A stretch of 64,000 bases of DNA from Paludisphaera soli (lineage in GTDB: Bacteria > Planctomycetota > Planctomycetia > Isosphaerales > Isosphaeraceae). The translations under genes and the position numbers were made by a program. The stretch covers positions 248,001 to 312,000 of the forward strand of contig NZ_JAALJI010000007.1 in the NCBI RefSeq assembly GCF_011064595.1, read 5' to 3'. The notes beneath the pieces were generated by a model that made no database searches, was not told the DNA's origin, and saw nothing but the letters and a program-made list of their open reading frames with translations. Below, piece by piece: positions 49,345 through 58,763 of the stretch (position 1 is its first letter; every line of letters begins with the position of its first letter).

Positions 49345-49926
49345 ATGAGCCGCCACACCCGACTGCTCACGGCGCTGTCCGCCGTGTTCTCGCTGATGAC
49401 CGTCACCCCTGCCTTCGCCGATGAGCCCCGTGTCTTGTTCGACTTCGCCAGGCCCGACGCCGCCCAGGCGTGGCAGCCGGTCAACGACGGCGTGATGGGC
49501 GGCGTCTCGGACGGCCGCTTCAGGATCACCGAGCAGGGCACGATGGAGTTCTTCGGGACGCTCTCGCTGGAGAACCACGGCGGGTTCGCCTCGGTCCTGT
49601 CACGCCGCAGCGACCTCGGCCTCAAGCCCGACGACACGCTGGTCATCAAGCTGAAGGGCGACGGCCGGGAGTACCTGCTGAACCTCTACGTGCCATCGCT
49701 CCGGGTCGCCTACTCCTACCGTGCCCCCATCCCGACGAAGGCGGGCGAGTGGACCGAGGTGGAGATCCCGCTCAAGGACTGCTACGCCACCTCGTTCGGC
49801 GAAAAGGTGCCGAACGCCGGTCCCGTGGACGCAGCGAAGATGAACTCTATGGGGCTCATGCTGGCCGACAAGAAGGCGGGGCCGTTCAAGCTGGAGGTCG
49901 CCTGGGTCAAGGCGCTCGGCCATTGA
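49345..49926 (+). CDS. CIA30-family secreted protein
   Basis: The 193-residue protein starts with a signal peptide (LLTALSAVFSLMTVTPAFA, cleavage after AFA). The mature part has the CIA30 (complex I intermediate-associated protein 30) beta-sandwich pattern: VNDGVMGGVSDGRF, GTLSLENHGGFASVLSRR, YSYRAPIPTKAGEWTEVEIP. In bacteria this carbohydrate-binding-like fold has no proven role. I chose ATG 49345; an ATG 15 nt upstream is also in frame. It is an ordinary periplasmic protein in an otherwise defence-rich area. Confidence 0.85.
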   Translation: MSRHTRLLTALSAVFSLMTVTPAFADEPRVLFDFARPDAAQAWQPVNDGVMGGVSDGRFRITEQGTMEFFGTLSLENHGGFASVLSRRSDLGLKPDDTLVIKLKGDGREYLLNLYVPSLRVAYSYRAPIPTKAGEWTEVEIPLKDCYATSFGEKVPNAGPVDAAKMNSMGLMLADKKAGPFKLEVAWVKALGH

Positions 49927-49957
49927 TCGGGGACCGGAGACGGGCCGGGGCCACGTC

Positions 49958-50470
49958 ATGATCCTCGACCCGGACGACGCCGAGCGGTTCTTCACGCTGC
50001 ACAAGGCGCTGACGCTCTTCGTCAACCGGCGGCTCAAGATCGCCGAGCCGCCCGCCAAGTCGCAGGGGCTCGTCGCCCTGCCGCCGCCGCAGCGGCTCAA
50101 GGTGCGGGACGCCCTGGTCGAACACCCCGACCTCATCGACGCCTTCGTGAGAGAGAATCCCTCCAAGCTCGAACCGGACGACCTGGCCGTCGTCCGCTCG
50201 TGGAAAGACCTCGTGGCGGGCGAGTTCTACGTCCTGCGGTTCCTCAAGAAGCACACGATCTTCCTCACGGCGAAGGAACCGACCGTGGCCTACGGCGTCC
50301 TGGGGCTGAGCGACCCGCTGGACGATGTCATCGACCAGCCTCTCCCTTTCTACTGCAAGACGGTCCTGCTGCCCTTCCGGGACCGGATCGTCCACGACGG
50401 GCTCCTGTCGGGCTACAACGTGATCATCGGCGGGAACATGACCAGGAAACTCAACGCCGCCAAAGAGTAG
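49958..50470 (+). CDS. Conserved hypothetical protein, possibly cut short by TAG
   Basis: The 170-residue product (FTLHKALTLFVNRRLKIAEP, LKVRDALVEHPDLIDAFVRE, LVAGEFYVLRFLKKHTIFLT, LPFRDRIVHDGLLSGYNVII) resembles a conserved bacterial protein family of unknown function that I have seen beside pRiA4b ORF-3-type genes. After the TAG at 50468-50470 the same frame continues with natural-looking sequence (VVGRVSLFLESVGLDEADDS) to about 50673. The gene may thus have lost a C-terminal extension of about 65 residues by a nonsense change. The frame is intact otherwise. Confidence 0.65.
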   Translation: MILDPDDAERFFTLHKALTLFVNRRLKIAEPPAKSQGLVALPPPQRLKVRDALVEHPDLIDAFVRENPSKLEPDDLAVVRSWKDLVAGEFYVLRFLKKHTIFLTAKEPTVAYGVLGLSDPLDDVIDQPLPFYCKTVLLPFRDRIVHDGLLSGYNVIIGGNMTRKLNAAKE

Positions 50471-50674
50471 GCGCTGCGGAGGGAACGAGATCGGACGGTC
50501 GAGCAGGCCCGAGTGGTTGGTCGGGTCAGCCTGTTCCTGGAAAGCGTCGGGCTGGACGAGGCCGACGACAGCCTCCAGACCCTTATCGACCGGCTCCGGG
50601 CCGAGGTGGCGGGCCGCAGTACGTGTGGCGAAGAGCGGGGCCAGCATTGTGCAGCAAATCAGTATAGATAAAAA

Positions 50675-52396
50675 TTAATTGTTTAAGTTAGAGTCGCTAA
50701 AAGAAGAAGTTTGCTTGATTTTCTGAAGGAACTCCAGCAGTTCTTTAGATACTTCTGCGGCCTGTTCTTTCATGCCTTCCAGATTCTTTGGAATAGCCAA
50801 TTCTTTGACTATGATTGGTTGCGATTTAACCTCTTTGTTAATTATGGCTGCTCGGACGGTAACAGTATATCCCCCGTTGTTTGGCGAATCAGACACGTAG
50901 CCAGCGACGCAGATGAATGGCGCTTGTTTGCGGAACTCTTCAACGAGGTCTTTGGGAGGGGCGCCTCGATACTGATAAATGCTTAGGGGGTCTTCGCCTT
51001 TGCTCTTTTCTGCATCAACTTGAGATTGCAATAGGTTGCTGAGGATGTACCCTGGAAACATTCCGCCCACGAAGACCTCTCTCGCTGAGGTTGAGTAATT
51101 ATCAAAGTTGTAAACCCTTAATTTTAGGTTGTCGGATGAACTGTCTGTCCGGTCGCCTTCCGCACTAGAACCCTTTTCGGTCGATCCCGAGATCTGCCCG
51201 GCATGGCGATCGTCTGCTGGTATCTTTTGATGATTGATAATCGCATGTTCCCCTGCCGGATTGACCTCGTTGGGATGCCCGGTGCCTAACACACTGCTTG
51301 CGACGTAAAGGCGCAATGATATGATTGCGATTGCAAACATGGTGATCAGCCATCTAAGCGGGAGTATCCCCAGCACTGATACCCACAACGGAGTCGTGGG
51401 CATCTTGACCTCGAAGTCCGTCCCCCGATATTCTCCCCACTTGATGAAGGGGTCCCAGTAATACTCCACGAACTCCGGCTCGAAGTACTGGCCGTGCCCC
51501 CCAGCGTGAAACCGATCCTTGACCAGCACGGCACCGAAGCCGTGCGTGCCCGAGGCCCCATAGCCCCAGCTCGCCGACTGGGCCAGGACCGGCCAGATGT
51601 CGGCCTTGCCGCACTCGTTGACCACCTTGTCGTCGTCGAACCGGCCCTGGTACTGCTCCCAAGGGAAGTCCTGCCGCAGGACCGAGCCGCAGAGGATTAG
51701 GCGATGGATCTGGAGGTCGAAACCTCTCTTGAGGATCTGGCCCACCACGTACGTCCCAAAGCTGTGGGCGATGATCGACAGCTTGGCGTCGGGACGCTCC
51801 TTCCGGTACTTCTGGAGTGCCACCCGGATCTGGACGTAGACCTTCTCGACCGGCCTGCTCCTCGTCCAGAACGGGAACCAGAACCGGAAGGCGTCGAAGT
51901 AGCCGTACCGGATCGGGATGACCTCGACCTGGCCAGGCACTTCGAGTTTCGACCGGACCATCGGCCCCCAGTTGGCTGTCGTCCTGATCCCGTGGATCAA
52001 GAGGACGACCTGATAACCGTCTACTTCGCCTGATGATGGCGTGGCGGCTCCCAGTTCGACGACTGGCTCAGTAGCCACTACCGCCGGATTCGGCACGGGC
52101 CGGGGCGGCTCGGGCGAGACCGCAACGGCTGGATTACCATTCGTAGCAGGGATTGGGACGTACAGGCCGAGTTGGAGCCGACCCTTAGCCGTGATCGAGG
52201 CGAGCAGACCCGTCTGGGCCCTTGCGACCTCCACGTAGCCCTCTCCTTCGAGGGTCTCGGTCCAGTCCCGGACGTCCTTGAGAGCGATGCTAGTACGCTG
52301 GGCGACCTGGGCGTCGATGACGAAGCCGGCGGCGTCCTTCGGCTAATCCTGGATCGCCTGTAGGACCATCTTCTGGGCACCGAAGAGCTTCGCCAT
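50675..52396 (-). pseudogene. Adaptor-domain alpha/beta hydrolase with TAG at codon 18
   Basis: From ATG 52396 the sequence reads MAKLFGAQKMVLQAIQD, then TAG (52343-52345), then PKDAAGFVIDAQVAQRTSIA in the same frame. The neighbouring paralogue has Ser (TCG) at that place. Downstream come the rest of the shared winged-helix-like domain, an alpha/beta-hydrolase domain (VVLLIHGIRTTANWGP, LSIIAHSFGTYVVGQ), a membrane helix (LRWLITMFAIAIISLRLYV) and a variable C-terminal part. A shorter product could start at GTG 52234 without most of the adaptor. It is the first of five genes sharing this N-terminal domain. The hydrolase would suit a lipase-like effector. Confidence 0.7.
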
Positions 52397-52492
52397 TACT
52401 TTCGACCTCATGCCAATTACGTTCGATCGTTTCGCCCGATGATCCGGCCCAATTACGACGTCCTACGAAGAGTCGGAAACGAACAACTGCGA

Positions 52493-53620
52493 TTATTGAC
52501 CGCCTGAGCCCTCGAAGCCCGCCAGCCACCAGATGCAGTTTTGAAACAGCTTATCGTTATCGGTGTGCTCGTCTCCGACGAACTCGTTCAGGAAGACCTT
52601 CCAGGCCCCGACCACAATGACCCTTCCCCGCCCGGCCCTCGAAGCAACCAGGAAGGGAAGGTGGCCCCGAGACTCGACGGTGTAATCCTGAACGAGGATC
52701 AAACGATCAGTATCGTCCTCGCTACGTCCCCTCGCCCTCATCCTGCTGCATACGGCGTCGGTCTCGACCAGGAGGTCAGCCCCACCCTCGGCCTCGACCG
52801 TGCAGGCGGATTGGAACGTAACACTACGAACCCCGTCGAGGATGGGGTGGCCCTCCGGGACGGCCCGGAGATCGGTCGTCACGGCGAGGCTACGATCGAC
52901 ACCGATGACCTGCTTCCTGCAACTGAGGTAGTCGTCCTTCTCGGTGGACATGATCAAATCGGTGGCGAGCCGCACGCCGAGGCGTCGGAGGAGGGCGTTC
53001 AGGTTGGTCTCGTGGTGCCGCTCCATGAGGTATGTCCCCAGGGCGAGCAGGCCGTGGCCCTCCTCGACCCAGGCGGCGATGGCCGAGCACTCGCCCGGCG
53101 TAAGATCGGCCCTGAGAGTAACAGGGAGGACGAGCACAGTGAAGGGATCGAGAACTTCACGGGTAAGTTCAGACTGGGGGTTCGAAGCGAATGGGGCGAC
53201 ACCTCGCATGCCCTCCAAGGCTCGACTGTAACCGATGCTTGCGGTCGGACGACCGACCCATCGGTCCTGCCCGTGCGCCTCGTCGAGCAACAGGGAGACC
53301 CCTGGTCTTCCCTCAACCGGGTTAGGCGGATAGGGGGATGGGTTTGCTTGCGGCGTCGGGGGCGGTTTCTTTGCGATAGGCTCCGAGGGGCTGAGTTGGA
53401 GCCGGCCCTTCGCCGTGATCGAGGCGAGCAGCCCGGTTTGGGCATTTGCTACTTCGACGTACCCCTCGCCTTCAAGGGTCTCGATCCAGTCTCGGACGTC
53501 CTTCAGGGCGATGCCAGTGGTCTGTGCAACCTGGGCGTCTGTGACGAAGCCGGCGGTGTCCTTGGGCGAGTCCTGGATCGCCTGGAGGACCAGCTTTTGG
53601 GCACCGAAGAGCTTGGCCAT
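52493..53620 (-). CDS. Adaptor-domain protein with GATase1/DUF4350-like domain
   Basis: The 375-residue protein starts with the shared winged-helix-like domain (MAKLFGAQKLVLQAIQDSPK to LLASITAKGRLQL). After a Pro-rich linker comes a domain with LLLDEAHGQDRWVGRP, TVLVLPVTLRADLTPGECSA, VEEGHGLLALGTYLM and GRGRVIVVGAWKVFLNEFVG. This resembles the class I glutamine-amidotransferase-like fold of DUF4350/ThuA-type proteins. No Cys nucleophile elbow is obvious, so it is more likely ligand-binding than enzymatic. It is co-directional with the hydrolase and caspase genes. Confidence 0.75.
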   Translation of the reverse strand: MAKLFGAQKLVLQAIQDSPKDTAGFVTDAQVAQTTGIALKDVRDWIETLEGEGYVEVANAQTGLLASITAKGRLQLSPSEPIAKKPPPTPQANPSPYPPNPVEGRPGVSLLLDEAHGQDRWVGRPTASIGYSRALEGMRGVAPFASNPQSELTREVLDPFTVLVLPVTLRADLTPGECSAIAAWVEEGHGLLALGTYLMERHHETNLNALLRRLGVRLATDLIMSTEKDDYLSCRKQVIGVDRSLAVTTDLRAVPEGHPILDGVRSVTFQSACTVEAEGGADLLVETDAVCSRMRARGRSEDDTDRLILVQDYTVESRGHLPFLVASRAGRGRVIVVGAWKVFLNEFVGDEHTDNDKLFQNCIWWLAGFEGSGGQ

Positions 53621-53671
53621 GGTCTGCTCCCGTACCCGAAGTTAGCCCCGGCACTTTGCACTCTCTAAATA

Positions 53672-54742
53672 TCAAGAAAATCTTTGCGGCGGTGGGTGGA
53701 TCAACCGCTCGGCAATGATCCATTGGTGTGACCGAACGACCTTTTCGTAACCCCGAAGCAATCCCCCAACGATCTCGTCGATCTTCGCCAGTGCCAAGGT
53801 CTTCTTAACCCTGTCAAAGTCGCCGATCGCCGTCGTCAACTCGACCCGCAACTGCTCGAAACGACTCGGGGACAAAGTGAATCCAACGTAGAGACGGAAC
53901 CCGCTCCCTTGGAGAATGAACCTGCTCCCCCGGCATCCCTGGATCATGCCCAACCATCCGGCGACCTCATCTGGCTTCGAGCCGAATAACATCCTTAGAC
54001 ACGCAAGAAGGTTCCCTCTCGGCTGGTTCGGCCACCAGGATTCGTCAAGGCTACCGTAAGACTGCGAAGTTCGAAAGTAATCGACAATTGAGGTCAGGAA
54101 GCTCAAGAGGCCGTAATGTAGCCGTTCCTCTGGGGTGGTGGCCAAGTCGATTGTTTTCTTCTCCTGCGACTCCCAAAACATAGGAATGGATTCGGTCAAG
54201 GCTACGACCTTGATCCTGTCGGACTGGGTGAAAAGGTGATCGTTCTCGAGCCTATCGAAAATCGGGTGTCCGGGTCCGAAGCCCTTTTCCCAAGCGGAGA
54301 TTTGCTCCCGATACTTTCGGAAATGCGTTAAGTATGACTCGTGGACGGCCTCCAGGTGGTCGTAGATAGGCTGGACTAGGCTGAGGTATTGTTCACCAAT
54401 CTTCCGCCCAAGGTCTCTACCAAGTCGGTTCGTCTCATCGAGCAGATCGATGATCGGCTCCACACCAATGTGGTCCGCCCCCTTGTAAGTCTCCTGGGCT
54501 GAGTCCCGCCGGAGGGCCAAGCGACCCTTCGCCGTGATCGCCGCCCGCATGCCGTCAGACGTCCGAACGAGATCGACAAAGCCCTCTGCGTCGAGTGTCT
54601 CGATCCAATCCCTCACATCGCCGGTCGTGATCCTAGTTTTCTCGGCGACTTGGCTGTCGTATACGAAGCCATCATCAACGGCTCGTGACAAGTCCCTGAT
54701 CACCTGGAGGACCAATCGTTGTGCACCGTATAACCTGGACAT
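53672..54742 (-). CDS. Adaptor-domain protein with unknown helical domain
   Basis: The 356-residue product begins with the shared domain (MSRLYGAQRLVLQVIRDLSR to MRAAITAKGRLAL). The rest is helical and unrecognised (YLSLVQPIYDHLEAVHESYL, KYREQISAWEKGFGPGHPIF, GLLSFLTSIVDYFRTSQSYG, LRVELTTAIGDFDRVKKTLA). No membrane helix or catalytic motif is clear. I chose ATG 54742 because the paralogues start at the same point of the domain; the upstream extension of the frame is antisense to the next gene. It may be a sensor or effector of the five-gene cluster. Confidence 0.75.
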   Translation of the reverse strand: MSRLYGAQRLVLQVIRDLSRAVDDGFVYDSQVAEKTRITTGDVRDWIETLDAEGFVDLVRTSDGMRAAITAKGRLALRRDSAQETYKGADHIGVEPIIDLLDETNRLGRDLGRKIGEQYLSLVQPIYDHLEAVHESYLTHFRKYREQISAWEKGFGPGHPIFDRLENDHLFTQSDRIKVVALTESIPMFWESQEKKTIDLATTPEERLHYGLLSFLTSIVDYFRTSQSYGSLDESWWPNQPRGNLLACLRMLFGSKPDEVAGWLGMIQGCRGSRFILQGSGFRLYVGFTLSPSRFEQLRVELTTAIGDFDRVKKTLALAKIDEIVGGLLRGYEKVVRSHQWIIAERLIHPPPQRFS

Positions 54743-54786
54743 CGTATGGGGCCACCTCCCGAGAGCTTGGGGTAATGCGATCCCCG

Positions 54787-55806
54787 TCACGCCATGTGCA
54801 TCAACAGCACTCGCCCCGTCATCTGCCCGAACATCATCGGTCGCTGGCGGTCGCTTCCCATCTTCCGGTCGATGTAGTCGTACAGCGAGTTGATCGTCAC
54901 CTCGCCCTTGTTGGCCGCCTCGCCCTTCAGCCCCTTCAGCAGGGCGTCGGTGAACAGCCCGTGTGCCCCCTGCTCGTAGGAATATTGGGTGGGCGTGCAA
55001 GCGGCGACGATCAGCTTGCCCTGGCCTTGGGCGACCTCCAGCGTCCGGCTGATGACCTCCCGATCGTCTTGCCCGCCCGACAAGTCACGAGGGATAATCC
55101 CGCCGCTGTGGCAGAAGTCGAGCCAGAGGAAGGCCCGCTGGCTCGGCGAGGCGTCGAACGCCGCCTTGATCTGCATTAGGGGGACGCCGTTGGTGGCGAT
55201 GTCCTTGACCGTGGTGTCGTGGGCGACGAAGTAGTATTGGCCGCCAACGACTGCACCGTGTCCGGCCAAGTAGGCGAACACGGCGTCCTCGGCCTGGACG
55301 TTCGAGAACGTCGAGTCGATCGCCTCCAGGACGGCCTTTTGAGTCGCCTCGTGTTCGACCAAGCTCTTGACGTTCTGGCCGGGGAACTGCCCCTGGTCCG
55401 ACCCGAGGAGCTTCGCTATCTCCCGCACGTCGTTGGCCACGGCGGGTAGTCTGGGGATGGGAGGCGGATAGTCGCTGACGCCGATGACTAGGGCACGCTC
55501 CCGTCCCGTCCGACTCCTAAGTCGGACCGGCTCCTGGGCCAGCGTGGCGGCTTGCTCGGGGAACGGGCGGTATAAACCTAGTGCCAGGCGGCCTTTCGGC
55601 GTGATGCTTGCCTTCATTCCGCCCTCGGTCAGGGCGAGATCGACGTACTCGTCCTGATCCATGGTCAGGAACCAGTCCCTTATGTCCCGTAGGGCGATCT
55701 GGGTAGATCGGGCGAGCTTTGCGTCCTCAATGAAGGCCGTGGTATCGCCCTGGGCCTCCTGGATCGCCTGGAGGACCAGCCGTTGAGCGCCGAAGAGTCT
55801 GGGCAT
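54787..55806 (-). CDS. Adaptor-domain caspase-like protease (peptidase C14)
   Basis: The 339-residue protein has the shared N-terminal domain (MPRLFGAQRLVLQAIQEAQG to MKASITPKGRLAL). A caspase/metacaspase domain follows: ALVIGVSDYPPPIPRLPAVA, catalytic His in FAYLAGHGAVVGG (about residue 183) and catalytic Cys in WLDFCHSGG (about 233). Such bacterial caspases are proteolytic effectors in abortive-type immunity, usually switched on by nSTAND or other sensors. The start ATG 55806 aligns with the paralogues. It is divergent from the nSTAND gene, with about 175 nt between them. Confidence 0.88.
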   Translation of the reverse strand: MPRLFGAQRLVLQAIQEAQGDTTAFIEDAKLARSTQIALRDIRDWFLTMDQDEYVDLALTEGGMKASITPKGRLALGLYRPFPEQAATLAQEPVRLRSRTGRERALVIGVSDYPPPIPRLPAVANDVREIAKLLGSDQGQFPGQNVKSLVEHEATQKAVLEAIDSTFSNVQAEDAVFAYLAGHGAVVGGQYYFVAHDTTVKDIATNGVPLMQIKAAFDASPSQRAFLWLDFCHSGGIIPRDLSGGQDDREVISRTLEVAQGQGKLIVAACTPTQYSYEQGAHGLFTDALLKGLKGEAANKGEVTINSLYDYIDRKMGSDRQRPMMFGQMTGRVLLMHMA

Positions 55807-55981
55807 TGCAGGCAACCTCGCCAGTCCGTCCTCGATTTCGACTCGAAGCCCTGGTTCGTCAGGGGAGCGAGGGCTTAGAATAGCCGTGAATCAAGGGGGA
55901 AACAATGCCCTTGCGATGTTCCTGAAGCAAGCTCAGCTTATCGGTTTGCGGCGATCCTACCGGCGGAATTGGGAGACGACG

Positions 55982-57796
55982 ATGCCCACCGGCTCAGAGC
56001 GGTTGGTCCTGGCGGCTTGCGACGAACTGGCCGGGCACGGCAGCGGTTTCATCCTCGCTTCCGTCATCGCCGGGAAGACGGGGATGGGGCCAGGTGCGGT
56101 CCAGGTCTGTCTGCGGGGCCTTGATCGTGATGGGTTCATCGATCTTGTACCGCTCGATAACGGCGACCTGGCGGCTTCAGTCACTCCGAAAGGGCGGCAA
56201 GAACTGGCAAAGGATGAAGGAGATGTCAGAAGGCCCATCCCGAAACCCACTGAGCCGAGCCCGATTAAGGTCGTTCCCAAGGGGCTGAAGTCGTTCGACA
56301 AGGACGAGGCCGAACTCTTCATCAAATTGCTCCCCGACTATGAGGGTGAGGCAAAGCTCCCCAACAGCATCGCTTTCTGGAAGGCGGGGATCGAAGGCAG
56401 GGACGCCGATCGAGGGTTCCGGATCGGTGTGATCTATGGACCCTCGGGCAGCGGGAAATCCTCGTTCGTCAAGGCGGGGCTCCTGCCGAGATTGGGCGAC
56501 CACATCACGGCGATTTATCTCCAATCGACAGCAGGCGAGACGGAAGCGAGACTGCTCGGTGGCCTCCGCAAACGATGTCCCGACCTGCCTGAGAGCTTGC
56601 GGCTGGCCGAGGCGCTCGCAGCCCTGCACGATGGCAATGGATTGCCACAAGGCAAGAAGATCCTGCTGATTCTGGATCAATTCGAGCAATTGCTAGTCGC
56701 ATGGAATGGCGACAGGGATGCCGAATGGGTGAGCGCCCTCCAATGTTGCGACGGCGAGCGAGTCCAGGCCCTCCTCCTAATGCGGGACGAATACCTGCCG
56801 GCGACGATCAGCCTTCTGGAGGAGTTGGGTAGGGACTTCAAATTTGATACCGACCGGAACGCCCGCCGATACGATGCGTTCACCCGAGGGCATGCTCGGG
56901 AGATCCTCGTGGCATACGGCAGGGGGAGTAAGCAGATCCAGGCCAACCCCTCCCCCGAGCAAGAGCGATTCCTCAAAGCCGCCCTGGAAGGGCTGCAGTC
57001 CTACGGAAGGTATCTACCCGTACGACTCGCCCTATTCGCACAGGTGTTCCAGGAGAGATCCTGGACTCGCAAGGAACTCGAACTGGTCGGAGGAGTCGAG
57101 GGGATCGTCGTTAGGTTTCTGGAGGAGACCTTCGAGTCGCAGTACGCCGATCCCAGGTATCGGCGGCACCAGAAAGCTGTCCAGTCGGTCCTGAAGGCCC
57201 TGTTGCCCGAGGGCGTCACGGACATTAAGGGCCACAAGCGTTCGTATGGCGAGCTTCTGGAGGTGTCGGAATATGCCGCTCGCCCGGAGAGGTTCGAGGA
57301 CCTAATCAGCATCCTCGACGGAGAACTCCACCTCGTCACTCCCACCAACACGGAAGGGGAGGATGATGGGCCTCCGAGGCCAGGGGAGAGCAGCTATCAA
57401 CTCACGCACGAATTCGTCGTGCCGTCGATTCAGGATTGGCTAACTCGAAGGCAGCAAGAAACCAGGCGAGGGCGGGCCGAATTGAGGCTGTCGCAATTGA
57501 CCGCTCGTCAAAACTGGATGGATAATCCCTTTGTGCCAGCAGGAACGATGGAACTACTTTTGATAAAATGGCACACACGCCATAGCGTATTGAATCCGAA
57601 CGAGCGCCGCTTTCTCGAAGATAGTTTTAAGCCTTTCAGCCTGGCGATCGCATTTTCCAGCAAGATCCAGAATATCGCAATCAAATCTGTGTTTTATGCT
57701 TTTCACGGAGTCAGAATCGCCATCGTCTTAGTTGTAGCCGCATTTACAGTTCTATACATCGCTGACAGGTATCTACACTTCCTGCCTCGCAAATAG
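55982..57796 (+). CDS. nSTAND ATPase with the shared adaptor domain
   Basis: The 604-residue protein starts with a more divergent copy of the shared domain (GSERLVLAACDELAGHGSGF to GDLAASVTPKGRQEL). An nSTAND-type NTPase follows: Walker A YGPSGSGKSSF (about residues 152-162), Walker B KILLILDQFEQLL and MRDEYLP, and a winged-helix/helical region (SYQLTHEFVVPSIQDWL). A C-terminal membrane helix is at about 575-595 (IAIVLVVAAFTVLYIADRY). GGAG lies 6 nt before ATG 55982. It is the expected switch of the cluster. The stop is right at the edge of an IS remnant, so the C-terminus could have been cut. Confidence 0.85.
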   Translation: MPTGSERLVLAACDELAGHGSGFILASVIAGKTGMGPGAVQVCLRGLDRDGFIDLVPLDNGDLAASVTPKGRQELAKDEGDVRRPIPKPTEPSPIKVVPKGLKSFDKDEAELFIKLLPDYEGEAKLPNSIAFWKAGIEGRDADRGFRIGVIYGPSGSGKSSFVKAGLLPRLGDHITAIYLQSTAGETEARLLGGLRKRCPDLPESLRLAEALAALHDGNGLPQGKKILLILDQFEQLLVAWNGDRDAEWVSALQCCDGERVQALLLMRDEYLPATISLLEELGRDFKFDTDRNARRYDAFTRGHAREILVAYGRGSKQIQANPSPEQERFLKAALEGLQSYGRYLPVRLALFAQVFQERSWTRKELELVGGVEGIVVRFLEETFESQYADPRYRRHQKAVQSVLKALLPEGVTDIKGHKRSYGELLEVSEYAARPERFEDLISILDGELHLVTPTNTEGEDDGPPRPGESSYQLTHEFVVPSIQDWLTRRQQETRRGRAELRLSQLTARQNWMDNPFVPAGTMELLLIKWHTRHSVLNPNERRFLEDSFKPFSLAIAFSSKIQNIAIKSVFYAFHGVRIAIVLVVAAFTVLYIADRYLHFLPRK

Positions 57797-58430
57797 CCTT
57801 AGGTCGTGTTGACGGATAGGGCGATCTTTCTTATGTGGATGAATCCGAAGACTAGCCGCACCAGGCCCAGGAAGACTTCCCTGAGCTTCTCGTACCGGGT
57901 GGCGAAGCGGCGGAACTGCTTGGCCTTGGAGAAGGCACGCTCCACCCGGTTCCTCTGCTTGTAGGTCTCCTTCATCACCTCGTCCCACGGCCACGGGTCC
58001 GTCCGGTTCTTCCGGTTGGGGATCACCGGCAAGGTGTCGTGATCGTCCAGGATGGCCCCCCGGATCTCGTCCGAGTCGAACCCCTTGTCCCCCAGCACCT
58101 CGTCGATCCGGCCGACGGCCTGCTTCGCCTTCTCCAGCACCGGCAGGGCCAGCGGGGCGTCGTTGCGTTGGCCTTCGGCGATGTCCACGGCGATCAGCCC
58201 GTCCTCGTCGGTGACGACGGCGATGACCTTCGTCGAGGGGCCGCCCTGGGACCGGCCGATCGCCTGGGCCGCCGCCCCGCCTTTTTTTTCGAAGCCCCGG
58301 CGGAGTGCTGGTGGGCCCGCACGATGGTCGAGTCGATCATCACCCGGACCGTGCCCTCGAAGGCGGGCCGGGCGGCCATCTCCTGGAACAGTTTCTCCAG
58401 CCGCCCCGAGGCGATCCAGCGTCCGAGCCG
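57797..58430 (-). mobile_element. IS5-family (IS427-like) transposase remnant
   Basis: Two overlapping-phase frames encode a DDE transposase. The N-terminal part is FQEMAARPAFEGTVRVMIDS and STIVRAHQHSAGASKKK (frame ending 58194). The C-terminal part is VLGDKGFDSDEI, KNRTDPWPWDEV, YKQRNRVERAFSKAKQFRRF (57799-58188). The phases meet at an A8 run (58275-58290 on the plus strand reads as T8), the usual programmed frameshift site of this group. The start of the transposase is missing: before WIASGRLEKLF the sequence turns into an ATP-grasp gene in the opposite direction. This is a truncated element with only its transposase-3' end (near GGTCGTGTTGACGG) kept. Confidence 0.8.
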
Positions 58431-58763
58431 GTCGAGTGGGCCGCCGAGTTCCGCTTCTTCGTCCGGGACCGCCGGGTCCACGCCTGGTCGCCCTACTGGC
58501 TGAACGGGTCTTTGGCCCGCAAGGAGGACGAGTGGGTCGTCGAGCCCGAGATGGCGGCGGTCACGAGAGGGCTCGTCGATCGGTTGCTCGCCGACCCGGA
58601 AGTTGACTTGCCGGTCGCCCTCGTCCTCGACGCCGGGGTCATCAAGGGCCGAAGTCCGGCGCTGGTCGAGGCCAACGAGGCGTCCGGGGCGGGGATCTAC
58701 GGCTGCGACCCCCGTGACGTGCTGGAGGTCCTGCGGGCGGCGACGAGCCGGACGGTCGGATGA
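58425..58763 (+). pseudogene. C-terminal fragment of an ATP-grasp (DUF4343-like) protein
   Basis: About 110 codons match the C-terminal part of ATP-grasp enzymes (VEWAAEFRFFVRDRRVHAWS, PYWLNGSLARKEDEWVVEPE, LVEANEASGAGIYGCDP). The Asn-Glu metal-binding end of the grasp site is present; the N-terminal half is absent and replaced by the IS remnant. The stop overlaps the ATG of the next ATP-grasp gene (ATGA), so the two were once a coupled tandem pair. Given the loss of half the protein it is inactive. Confidence 0.7.
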
